Shown here one piece after another: positions 23,643 to 34,166 of a stretch of DNA of 64,000 nt. The notes under the pieces were generated by a model that saw nothing but the letters and a program-made list of their open reading frames with translations, was not told the origin of the DNA and made no database searches. The stretch's first letter is position 1; each line of letters begins with the position of its first letter. Position numbers and translations under genes: made by a program. This stretch comes from Limnomonas spitsbergensis (taxonomy: Eukaryota; Chlorophyta; Chlorophyceae; Chlamydomonadales), in contig JAYJMM010000121.1 of assembly GCA_037349105.1 (NCBI GenBank), forward strand, positions 1,188,001 to 1,252,000, given 5' to 3'.

Positions 23643-24457
23643 CACCCTAGATATAGCCCCCTGATACCTCTGACCAGCTCACCCTAGATACAGATTACAG
23701 CCCCCTGATACCTCTGACCAGCTCACCCTAGATATAGCCCCCTGGTACCATTGACCAGCTCACCCTAGATACAGCCCCCTGATACCTCTGACCAGCTCAC
23801 CCTAGATACAACCCCCTGATACCTCTGACCAGCTCACCCTAGATACAGCCCCCTGATACCATTGACCAGCTCACCCTAGATATAGCCCCCTGATACCTCT
23901 GACCAGCTCATCCTAGATATAGCCCCCTGATACCTCTGACCAGCTCACCCTAGATATAGCCCCCTGATACCTCTGACCAGCTCATATCACCCTAGATAAG
24001 TACAACCCCTGCTACCATTGACCAGCTCACCCTAGATATAGCCCCTGATACCTCTGACCAGCTCACCCTAGATATCATAGCCCCCTGATACCTCTGACCA
24101 GCTCACCCTAGATATAGCCCCCTGATACCTCTGACCAGCTCATATCACCCTAGATATAGCCCCCTGATAACTCTGACCACTCACCCTAGATACAGCCCCC
24201 TGAACCTCTGACCAGCTCACCCTAGATGCAACCCCCTGATACCTCTGACCAGCTCACCCTAGATATAGCCCCCTGATACCTCTGACCAGCTCACCCTAGA
24301 TACAGCCCCCTAATACCTCTAACCAGCTCACCCTAGATATAGCCCCCTGATACCTCTGACCAGCTCACCCTAGATATAGCCCCCTGATACCTCTGACCAG
24401 CTCACCCTAGATACAGCCCCCTGATACCATTGACCACCTCACCCTAGATACAACCCT
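23643..24457. repeat. 37-bp satellite, right block, about 22 copies
   Basis: This is the continuation of the satellite at 18252-20775 after the transposon. It is more degenerate than the left block, with insertions such as tagatacagattacag and catatcaccctag, as expected near an array edge. Confidence 0.95.
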
Positions 24458-24477
24458 TGATGCTGATATTGATATTG

Positions 24478-24722
24478 ATAATGCTTCCTCACACCACTTC
24501 CCCTCCTCCACCTGGGCCTGCAGCTCGCACTACTGCCCCTCCTCCACCTCGGCATGCAGCTTGTGCCACAGCCCCTCGCTCCTCCACCTTGGCCTGCAGC
24601 TCGCGCCACTGCCCCCCGCCCCTCCACTTCGGCCTTCAGCTCGTGCCACTGCCCCTCCTCCACCTCGGCCTGCAGCTCGCGCCACTGCCCCTCCTCCACC
24701 TCGGCCTGCAGCTCAGTGCAGT
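24478..24722. repeat. 36-bp repeat, about 6-7 copies, with coiled-coil-like reading on the minus strand
   Basis: The unit resembles cctcctccacctcggcctgc agctcgcgccactgcc. On the minus strand it reads as a 12-residue repeat ELQAEVEEGQWR, a heptad-like charged sequence, for 3 units before frame shifts. It may be the relic of a coiled-coil gene or simply a minisatellite. Confidence 0.75.
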
Positions 24723-25540
24723 AGGGCGAGGGTGGGGCCGTGGCCGGACAGCAAGGGGCAGTGGACAAACAACATGTGGAGACGGCCCTGGCGGTCAAAC
24801 ACAAGCAGTGCTCAGTGATATGGCAGGGTTGCGGCTGGAGCACGTCCAGGCAGCCTCGAATGCGGCATAAACCACCAGTACCGTAGTTTGGGGTGTAGGA
24901 CTAAATTACTAGAGCATGAGTGAAGGTGAGCAGCCAAGGGTGAGGAAGCAACAGGTCTTGAGGGCCGCCATGCAGACATGCCATGCAGCAGCCTCCCTAT
25001 CTTTCCTGCCTCTCCCTCGGAGAACATCGGAAGAACCGTGCACTAGGGACCTTTGCTAGTTGAAAATGGGGATGCGATGTGATTGGCATGCCCATTTTCT
25101 TCTAGTCTCCAACTTACTCCTCCAATATTCGAAGTCTCTAAAGCAGGGCTTTATAACATATTCTATGTGCTTGTAAAAAACCACACGTTTCTTCTGAGGC
25201 GGGTCGCTCATTCCATATCAAGGAATGGACCTAGGGTGCGTCGACATCTTCGCTGATTGTGCTGGCTGGATTCATGGTGAGTTTGAATATGTTGCTTGTT
25301 TTTTTCTTTCATGCAAGGTCCTGCGCTAGGTTCTGGGATCATCTTTTTGTCCAGCAGCGGGTGATGTAGTTGTCGTAATGGCTAGAAGAGCGGAATACCT
25401 AATAGCCGACGTGGGTTCGAGTCCTGCGTATTAAAACAATGACTGAGCACCGCTATCTTTTCCACACAGCCTCGATCTCCGTCAGAATGACAACGAAACA
25501 AGGCGTGCTAGACCTGGTTTACACGGTGGACTCGGTGGAT
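24723..25540. other. Intergenic, no gene recognised
   Basis: A tRNA-like B-box (gggttcgagtcc) occurs at about 25411-25422, but no full cloverleaf could be formed around it. Confidence 0.4.
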
Positions 25541-28065
25541 GCTGGCAGAGCGAGGGCCGTCATCGAAGGAGTACCTGCCACCGATGTACGCTTCGCCATT
25601 CGCCACCAGGGGGCGAATGCTGCGATTGGCTACTGGCTGGGACAAGGTGTGGGCAGCACACTCATAACAGGCAGGCATGTGCATAACAGGCAGGAATGTG
25701 CATAACAGTCAGGCGGCATGTGCATAATAGGCTGGCAGGTGCAGTGGGCTTCAGTGGCGAAGATCATGCGACTGGTGCCTTCGCCGGTTTGGCCCCCCAG
25801 AGTGTGCTAGGCCTGAATCTGAGACAGCAATCTGCAATCACAAGAGCGCAGCAGCAAGTGGCAGGCGCAAAAATAGTCCATGCGCCATGCGCCAGAACAG
25901 GGGGTGCCTTGGAGCTTCCCCATGTGGGGCCCGAGCCATGAAGACACCAAATGAGAGGGGAGGTTGCCGAGCCCATGTGGGGCTGAACCTGAGCCCAGCA
26001 AGGCCCGTTTTGGGGATGCTTTCCCCTCCTCTCCGCCTTTTAGGTGAGCATTTGTACAGATAACTGCATTTTGCTCGGCTTCCGGCCGTCGTTTTCGCGG
26101 ATGCATTCCCCACCCCCTCTGCCCTTTTGCAGGTTAAACAAGTCACGTCACTGCGAGCCCTAGAGCACCACCCTTCTGCTGCCAACCTCGATGCTGTCCC
26201 CCAACCTCTCCCTCGCATGCACCAACCATGCTTTCCACCCCGAGCTTCGCGTTGCGTAATGCTGACCGTGCGCTCCCCGGGCCGTGCTCTTTTGGGGAGA
26301 GGGATGCCCCTCTGTTGTTCAAGAGATCTTCACACCTCACCCCAGAACAAATGATTTCTTCCCTGTGTCTGCCATCAGTCAACCCTCACCGGGGCCACCC
26401 CCTGGGGGGGGCTGGGGGCAAAGCCCCCAAAATTCAGAGACACTTCTTGGGATTGCCCTTGAAATCTTCATTGAAATCTCACGCAAATTGACATCATTAC
26501 GATAATGCAAGGCCACCAGCCAACCATGTTTCAGTCAGTCAAAATATAGAGGATACCATATAAATGTGTGCAATTAGTGAACCTCAATCAAAATCGAAGG
26601 TAGATTAATCTGTAAGTGGCATGTCACCATCGTTCTCATTACTGGGCTAACTCTGCTTCTGTCGTACAAAATATTCAGTAAGATAATTATCATTCCCAAA
26701 GGACCTGGTTTGTTGGACCCGGTCAGGCATGGTAGTGGCTGGACTTGTAAGCATGGCAGGTGATTCTTGTTGCTGTTGTGCTGCAGGCTGTGTCAGCTGT
26801 TCTTCTTGCTGCTGCTCCTCTGGTCGTACTCGCTGTTCTGCTCCTGCTCGCTGTCCCACTGTTGTCCCTGCTTGCTGCTGTGGCTGCTGTTGTTCATGCT
26901 CCACCCTGAGCTTTTTCTTGGGCCTACCCAAGGGCCGGCCTTCGTCATTGCTAATCCGCACTAGATTTGCGCGAATGTCCGTGTTATTTGCTGTTGCAGC
27001 AAACTTGCAGAAAATTCCGACTGTTAGCTGCCTCTTTTTCCCCATACAAAAAATAATGCTTGGTCCAGCTTGTACCCCTGGCCGCACATGGCTGACAGTG
27101 CATGACATTCACTGTTGCACCCGTTGAGCCCCTCACCCATGCGCGCGCCACTACCCAATGCTTGCATCCTCCCTTGGGGGTGCATTGTATGCTGCATGTT
27201 GCTTCGCAGGCACGCAATGCCACGCTTTGTGCATCCGAGAAGCCTCATGATATGCGTAACGAGCTGCATTTCCACACCTGGGATATACGGCCATAGGCCA
27301 AAGTGTAGCATAGATGTGCATGGGGGTGCATGGGGGTGCTGCTGCCGTTCGATCCTTGTCTCCTTGGGTGGGCGCGTGCACGGGGCTGCAATTGAGTGCA
27401 TGGGGAGTGAAGTTGTGGATAAAGGCATGGTGCAGTTGTGGAAAGCATCCCCAAAACGGGCCTTGCTGGGCTCAGGTTCAGCCCCACATGGGCTCGGCAA
27501 CCTCCCCTCTCATTTGGTGTCTTCATGGCTCGGGCCCCACATGGGGAAGCTCCAAGGCACCCCTTGTTCTGGCGCATGGCGCATGGACTATTTTCGCACC
27601 TGCCACTTGCTGCTGCGCTCTTGTGATTGCAGATTGCTGTCTCAGATTCAGGCCTAGCACACTCTGGGGGGCCAAACCGGCGAAGGCACCAGTCGCATGA
27701 TCTTCGCCACTGAAGCCCACTGCACCTGCCATGAACGCCTGACCAACTTCCAGCCCCCCTGGCTGCCGCCGGCCCTGTCAGGTTCCTTGTAGATCCGAAG
27801 CTGCAAATATTTCTTCCCCCGCCCATGACTCTTTCTGCCCCATCCCTAGCCCAAGCAAGGCCCTTGTTTTAGCTGGGACCAAGTCCTTGTCCACTAGCAC
27901 TGTATGGCCATGCATGCATGCTCCATGTGGTACTCCTTCGATGGCAGAGCAAGGGCCGTCATCGAAGGAGTACCTGCCACCGATGTACGCTTCGCCATTC
28001 GCCACCAGGGGGCGAATGCTGCGATTGGCTACTGGCTGGGGCAAGGTATGGGCAGCACACTCATG
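25540..28065. repeat. Compound element: outer direct repeats and inner inverted repeats
   Basis: A block of about 118 bp at 25547-25665 (ggccgtcatcgaaggagtac ... tactggctggg) recurs in direct orientation at 27947-28064. Inside it, about 290 bp at 25737-26026 recurs inverted at 27440-27730 (shared text includes gcgactggtgccttcgccgg and agacagcaatctgcaatcac). The 1.4 kb between the inverted arms holds the ORF at 26647-27045. This could be a foldback element or the outcome of nested duplication. Confidence 0.75.
26647..27045 (-). CDS. Hypothetical Gln/Pro-rich protein with AT-hook-like motif
   Basis: The open frame is 132 aa from an ATG at 27045 (MGKKRQLTVGIF). A basic segment GRPLGRPKKKLRVE around residues 34-47 resembles an AT-hook (GRPKK), followed by a Gln/Glu-rich low-complexity half and a short C-terminus (YLTEYFVRQKQS). 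It lies between the inverted arms of the compound repeat, so it may be element-encoded. I do not recognise the family. The Gln run reflects a ctgttg/gct-type repeat, so the frame could be open by chance. Confidence 0.35.
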   Translation of the reverse strand: MGKKRQLTVGIFCKFAATANNTDIRANLVRISNDEGRPLGRPKKKLRVEHEQQQPQQQAGTTVGQRAGAEQRVRPEEQQQEEQLTQPAAQQQQESPAMLTSPATTMPDRVQQTRSFGNDNYLTEYFVRQKQS

Positions 28066-28329
28066 CAGGGAGAACATGGGAAGTTCCCACCACAAAATTT
28101 CCTTGCATTTTTCTGGGGCATGAGGGTTGAGGCACTGAGGACAGGGGGCACACAGGGGGGGTGAAACAGCTAGCACCCCTCTTTTCATGCCTTCCCGCAC
28201 GCCCGCCCGCCCCTCCCATGTGCACTCGCATGTTGAATGTTGAGCCACCCTAGTTGTTGCCCACATGCCCCCCCTAGATGCCCCCCTGGTTAGCCCCACC
28301 ATTTGGTTTCACGGTGCTTCATTGTGACC

Positions 28330-28849
28330 TGCTGGTGGTTCCCTGGTGCGTCCTGTAACGTGCTAGTGGTTCCATGGGGCGTCACTGTGACCTGCTGGTG
28401 GTTCCCCGGTGCGTCACTGTGACGTGTTGGTGGTCCCCTGGGGCGTCACTGTGACGTGCTGGTGGTTCCCTGGTGTGTTAATTTGTCCTGCCGGTGGTTC
28501 CCCGGGGCATCACTGAGACCTGCTGGTGGTTCCCTAGGGCGTCACTGTGACTTGCTGTTGGTTCCCCGGTGCGTCACTTTGTCCTGCTGGTGGTTCCCCG
28601 GTGCGTCACTGTGACCTGCTGGTGGTTCCCTAGGCGTCACTGTGACCTGCTGGTGGTTCCCAGGGCGTCACTGTGACCTGCTGGTGGTTCCCCGGTGCGT
28701 CACTTTGTCCTGCTGGTGGTTCCCCGGTGCGTCACAATGACCTGCTGGTGGTTCCCTGGGCGTCACTGTGACCTGCTGGTGGTTCCCTGGGCGTCACTGT
28801 GACCTGCTGGTGGTTCCTCGGTGCGTCACTTTCTCCTTGTGGTGGTTCC
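28330..28849. repeat. 32-bp minisatellite, left block, about 17 copies
   Basis: The unit is gcgtcactgtgacctgctgg tggttccccggt, with 30-bp versions. It is interrupted by the hAT element at 28850-30016. Confidence 0.95.
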
Positions 28850-30016
28850 CAGGGTTACCCAGTACGGGCCGTATTGGCCTAAAATCCCGTACCGTATCCG
28901 TACCTTACCGTACCGTTTGCAACACGGCCAAGTACGGTCGCCATTTCCTGCACTGCATGACTGCATGAGAGCGATGGAGGTAGCGCTGAGAACAGGAATG
29001 CAGCGTACACGGCTGATTCGCATTGGATTTTGCAGCCGTCATCGAAGGCTGGCCAGGTCAAGCGTGGGCGATGCAAATTTTGTAATTATATTATCGTCAA
29101 CACTACGCGATTTACCAATCACCTCGCGGGCATAACATGACAAGTTGCGGCGTGTAAGACGTTAGGACGGGTGATACAGGCATATTGCGGTGATGTCGTG
29201 TGATCGTCTCCCTCGTCTGGCAAATCCACACCGTCCACAGTCCACACATCCAGGGGATCAAAATCTGCGTAAGCTCGCTCGCTTCCAGTGGTAAAGAGGC
29301 ATTCGTTGCTCGTGAAAGTACAAGTCTACCCCAAAATCTAGTGGCAATAAGACAGAACTTGGCGCCAAGTCACAATCCAAAGCTGCATAGAGGGAGGAGG
29401 GCAGGAGGCCAGGAGGAGTAGGAGCCCATGAGTCCAGGACTCCCAAGAGGGAGGCAAGACACAGGAGCTCCGTGTCTCCTTACGAAGTGATTTCCATGCA
29501 TGCCATGCAGCTCAGCAACTATGCAAGGTGATTCTGAGGCCTCTTGTTTCCATTGCTACCGTATATTCAAGCATGTAAAATTTCATGTGCCATGCTGGTG
29601 GGTAGCGTTTATATGGACTAGCTGAATTACTGAAATGCTGAATGGCATGTTGGAACATTGTAATGGCGATCTGTGAGGTGTTTGGGATTGCATCAATGAT
29701 CATATTTCTCCTATCATGTCAGCCTGGTAAATCTGCATGCATGCATGGAGATCCTTGGTGGTTATTTGGGGGCCATGCAAAAATTGCATGGGGACTGTCA
29801 TGCAGCCATGCAGTATGTCAGGATGTGCATGGGGTCAAACAGTCATGTGAGTGTTGCATGCATGTGTTTCTCTGTGTGGATCCTGCTGTTCCGAGCCTTG
29901 AAAGTGGGGAAAATCTTGGACCGTATTGGCCTACCGTACCGTCCCTTTTGTCCGTACCGTATCCGTACCGTACCGCACCGTATTCCCGTACCGTGTTTCC
30001 GTACCGGGTTACCCTG
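28850..30016. mobile_element. Non-autonomous hAT-type element A in minisatellite
   Basis: The element is 1167 bp. The left end is CAGGGTTACCCAGTACGG; the right end on the minus strand is CAGGGTAACCCGGTACGG. The 8-bp target duplication GTGGTTCC lies at 28842-28849 and 30017-30024, and removing the element rejoins the 32-bp minisatellite. Subterminal regions repeat cgtaccgtatccgtacc. An 8-bp duplication with CAGGG termini is the hAT signature. There is no transposase. Internal sequence near 29730-29815 is homologous, inverted, to element B at 44161-45017. Confidence 0.85.
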
Positions 30017-30024
30017 GTGGTTCC

Positions 30025-30860
30025 CCGGTGCGTCACTGTGACCTGCTGGTGGTTCCCTGGGCGTCACTGTGACCTGCTGGTGGTTCCCTGGGCGTCACTG
30101 TGACCTGCTGGTGGTTCCTTGGTGCGTCACTTTGTCCTACTGGTGGTTCCCCTGTGCGTCACCGTGACTTGCTCGTGGTTCCCTGGGCGTCACTGTGACC
30201 TGCTGGTGGTTCCCTGGGCATCACTGTGACATGATGGTGGTTCCTCGGTGCGTCACTTTGTCCTGCTGGTGGTTCCCCGGTGCGTCACTGTGACCTGCTG
30301 GTGGTTCCCCGGTGCGTCACTGTGACCTGCTGGTGGTTCCCTGGTGCGTCACTTTGTCATGCTGGTGGTTCCCCAGTGTGTCACTGTGACCAGCTGGTGG
30401 TTCCCCGGTGTGTCACTGTGACCTGTTGGTGGTTCCCCGGTGTGTCAATGTGACATGTTGGTGGTTCCCTGGGGCGTCACTGTGACCTGTTGGTGGTTCC
30501 CCGGTGCGTCACTGTGACCTGCTGGTGGTTCCCCGGTGTGTCACTGTGACCTGTTGGTGGTTCCCCGGTGTGTCAATGTGACCTGTTGGTGGTTCCCTGG
30601 GGTGTCACTGTGACCTGCTGGTGGTTCCCTGGGGCGTCACTGTGACCTGTTGGTGGTTCCCCGGTGCGTCACTGTGACCTGCTGGTGGTTCCCCGGTGCG
30701 TCACTGTGACCTGTTGGTGGTTCCCCGGTGCGTCACTGTGACCAGTTGGTGGTTCCCCGGTGTGTCACTGTGACCTGTTGGTGGTTCCCCGGTGTGTCAC
30801 TGTGACCTGCTGGTGGTTCCCCGGTGTGTCACTGTGACCTGCTGGTGGTTCCCCAACCTG
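30025..30860. repeat. 32-bp minisatellite, right block, about 26 copies
   Basis: This is the same unit as 28330-28849, with variants ending ggtgtgtcac, ggtgcgtcac and ggggcgtcac. It ends at ttccccaacctgg. Confidence 0.95.
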
Positions 30861-32565
30861 GATTCCGGCCGGTGTTTCTTGGGAGAGGCTTCCCCCCACG
30901 ATGCGACTCACTAGGGTCGCATGGCTGAGAGCTGCACCCCGTTTCATATGCTCCCCGCATGGGCTCCCAAGAACCCCAACACTCCCCATTTGGGGACGCA
31001 TTCCCCTCCCCTTGTGCCCCCCTGCCGGTGCTGTCATGAGCCATGTCACTGCGATCCCCCATAGCACCACCCCTCTGCTGCCACCCTCAATGCTGTCCCC
31101 CTGCCTTTCCACGCATGTAGCAGCCCCGCACCCCCCGTTACGTAATGCTCAGTTTTTTGCTCCCCGAGTCCCATGCTGCGCATCCCCTCGCTGCTCCCCT
31201 GCCCTAGTGCACCTCCTTGCAATGTTGTGGAGCCGCCCCCTACCCTGCCCAAGATCCCAATGAACCTTCAACAGGGCTTTTGATGTGGCATGTGAGGTGG
31301 CCCACAGTTACACTCCGGCCACATGTCCAGTTGTTGCAAGGCATGGTGCCTGGCCTCCAACCTATGCAATCGCCCCTTGAGTCTACAGGCCATGCGCCGA
31401 GGCGCGCCCGTCCCTCCAAGGCTGTCCACATACATACATACATACATACAAGCAACCTGTAATTTTAAGTATCCCCCCCGGCGACCGCATTGTGGTGCCC
31501 AGCACTACCTAACCAGAATCATCGTCCTCCATATCTGTTGGTCCCTGCCTCTCGCACAATCCTCATGCTGATTGTTGGAAGTTTCAACTGTACCAGCCTT
31601 ATTAGGCCTACTAGGCATGCAGATCCTAGCAAGCATTGCACGCGGACAAGCCCCACCAAACACTAGTAGCCCTACCAGCCTTGCCAGCCCTACCAAGCCC
31701 AGAAGGCCAGCCCTAGCAAACCCCAAGCTCTACCAGGCTAGCCCTTACAGACCCTAGCAGCCCTAACAGCCGTAACATGCCCCAGACACGCACACAGCCT
31801 CTACCAGGCCTGTCTAAGCAGGCCGTAGCAAGCCCTGCCAACCTAGCATGCCCTAACAGACCTAGCAGGGTACCCCTAGCAGTGGCCAATGGTGAGGAAA
31901 CGCATGGTGAGTAGCAGACTACTAGCTGAGAGCCCGGGGTGGGGCAGCGCACTTATGGTCTCCCCCAGTCCTTGGTGCACCCTTGCCCGCACCGGCGCAC
32001 CCCTCCGTGAATCTGCTTGATGTTATTGTATGTTGTTTGAACTCTGTTGGCATGGGCCGAGTGACCAGCAAGTGAGGGTAAGGTTATTGTCAGCTACACA
32101 CCGGCCTTCGGCCGGAGACTGCAAAGGCCTTTGCGGCCTCCGGCGGAGGGTTCAGATGTGGCCCTGCATGTTGCTTAGGCCTTCCGCTGGAGACTGGTCT
32201 TGGTTTGGCGCGGCCTCCATACGTCCGATTGGGGCCCAACTATGACCGGATTCTATGCTTGCCTGTTGGCATCAGTTTTTTTGTTGCCATAAATGGCCTT
32301 AGGCCATAGGCCATAATAATGGCCTTAGGCCATAATAATTAATGACAGGAAGAGAAAAAATGCCTGACTGGAAAAAGAAGGGGGCTTTTTGCTGCCGCAA
32401 AGTGGCTGCAGCTTGGCTCCGCAGTCGGCTCCACACCCGCCGTCGGATGTTTTGGCTACTTGCTTTCCATTGCAATATCATGCATCCCGCGTAGATCGCC
32501 ATTGTGGTCATGGGGCTGCCGGGAAGGATGCCCTCTTGCACCACTGGGCCATGAGGGTGCTAGCA
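30861..32565. other. GC-rich region of diverged dispersed repeats
   Basis: The stretch near 30920-31190 is related to 26020-26290 (gttacgtaatgct ... ctccccg). At 31600-31880 there is a degenerate repeat of ccctaacagcc/ccctaccagcc type. A small inverted/direct aatggccttaggccat unit occurs near 32290-32335. No gene is supported. Confidence 0.5.
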
Positions 32566-32574
32566 ACTCCTGGA

Positions 32575-32830
32575 AGTAACCTGGTCAGGGACCTGACAGG
32601 AAGCTGCCTGGTAGTTGGAACCTGGTCAGGGACCTGACAGGAAGCTGCCTGGTATCTGGAACCTGGTTAGGGACCTGACAGGAAGCTGTCTGGCAGCATG
32701 GACCTGACAGGAAGCTGCCTGGCAGCAGGAACCTGGTCAGGGACCTGATAGGAAGCTGCCTGGTAGCTGGAACCTGGTCAAGGACCTGACAGGAAGCTGC
32801 ATGTCGTAAACGAGGTCATGGACCTGACAG
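32575..32830. repeat. Tandem repeat of about 41 bp, 6 copies
   Basis: The unit is gacctgacaggaagctgcct ggtagctggaacctggtcag g. The last units are shortened. Confidence 0.9.
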
Positions 32831-34166
32831 GGTCTGCCCCAGCTAAAAGGGCACACTGGAAAGCCGGCACCCACACGGCACACGCCTTTATCTGCCTTGA
32901 TGTGCCTTACTGCCCCTCTCGTGGTCTCGCAGTTTCTCCCTTGATGTTGCCCCCTTGTCTTGCTGCCCCCCCAGTCCTCAGCAACTCAATGTATACCGCC
33001 ACCTGCCAAGCTATCCATTGCTGCCACCTCCCCGCTGTATGTGGCCCCCCCTTCACAACAGGTGCTGTCACACGCCCTCATGCAGGGCAGGTGCTGTCAC
33101 ACGCCTGTCCCATGGGTGTGTGGGACTGCCCAATCAGTCCCCGCATGGTCTCCCAAGAGCCCTGGCATGGGCGAAGGAACTCCATGCCTGTGCTGCCATG
33201 CGCCATCCAGTGTGGCTGGCTGCGCGCGCACGGGGCCTGCCAAAGGGTAGCTGAATTGTAGCCAAGGGTAGCTGAAATCTAGCCCATCCATATGCCTGCC
33301 AGGTAGTGGCCAACAATAGGTCTGCAGGCAGGCGGCTGGCTGCATGCCGCCCTGGAGCTTGCCAGACTCTGCAGGGTAGATCCCTCCCAGCCCCTAGCAG
33401 TTCTCCAGCCCCTCCTTGCCCGCGGAGGAGTGCGCGGTGTGGCTGCGCACAGATGCGTAGCCCAGTCCCCGCGGTGGGGCAGCGCACCTGTGGTTCTCCC
33501 ATTGCTGCCCTCTCCCATGCTGCGCCCCCATCGCTCCTCCCCGTGGCGCACACCCGCCCCTCCCATGGCTGCTTGTTGCCTCGCCGGCACCCAATCCACG
33601 CTTTGTGCATCCAACAAGCCTTATGCCATGCGTACAGAGCTGCATTTCCATACCTGGGGGTGCATGGGGGACCCTCCTCCTGCCGCCCTGGAGCACCCCC
33701 CATGCATGCCACGCGTCACGCGGCCCCCCCTTCACGGCAGGTTTAGGCAGTGAACCCCATTGCCACCCTGATGGATGCGGTGGGGTAGAGCATGGTGGAT
33801 TGTGGGAAAACGCATGGTGGGGCTGTGCACAGGCGCACAGCCCTGTCCCCCGGCTGGGGCAGCACACCTGTGGCTCCCCTCACGCCTGTCCCTCACATGC
33901 TGCAGCCCACACCCCACTGCTTTGTTGGCCTCGGGGCAGACTTCCAAGGGTAGTTCATCAGCACTAAGGTACTGCAGCCGCCAGAGGTCCGATTGGGGCC
34001 CAACTTTTACGGCTTAAAACCACGTGGTGAGGTTTCTTTGACTCTCAAATGTTGCCCCTCGTTATGCCCTTCCCTTGCACGCCTGGCTGCAGCAGCAGCA
34101 GCAGCCAGAGCAGGTGCACCGCTGTTCACAAAGCGGCAGCTTCTGCAGCAGCCTCTGCCGAGGCCG
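32831..34166. other. Diverged repeat mosaic upstream of the nuclease-kinase gene
   Basis: The phrases ggggcagc(g/a)cacctgtgg at about 33477 and 33855, and gcatttccatacctggg at about 33640 (compare 27270), belong to a dispersed family shared with 26-28 kb. No coding region is supported. Confidence 0.45.

Noticed and set aside
18252..24457. CRISPR array
   Set aside because: Units are contiguous with no unique spacers, the genome is eukaryotic, and there are no cas genes. It is a satellite.
25368..25440. tRNA gene
   Set aside because: A B-box-like gggttcgagtcc and a weak T-arm are present, but no matching acceptor stem, D-arm or anticodon arm could be formed. At most it is a tRNA-derived fragment.
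32818..33967. Several Pro/Ala/Cys-rich ORFs on both strands
   Set aside because: They are GC-rich dispersed repeat sequence with overlapping frames in all directions and no conserved domain.
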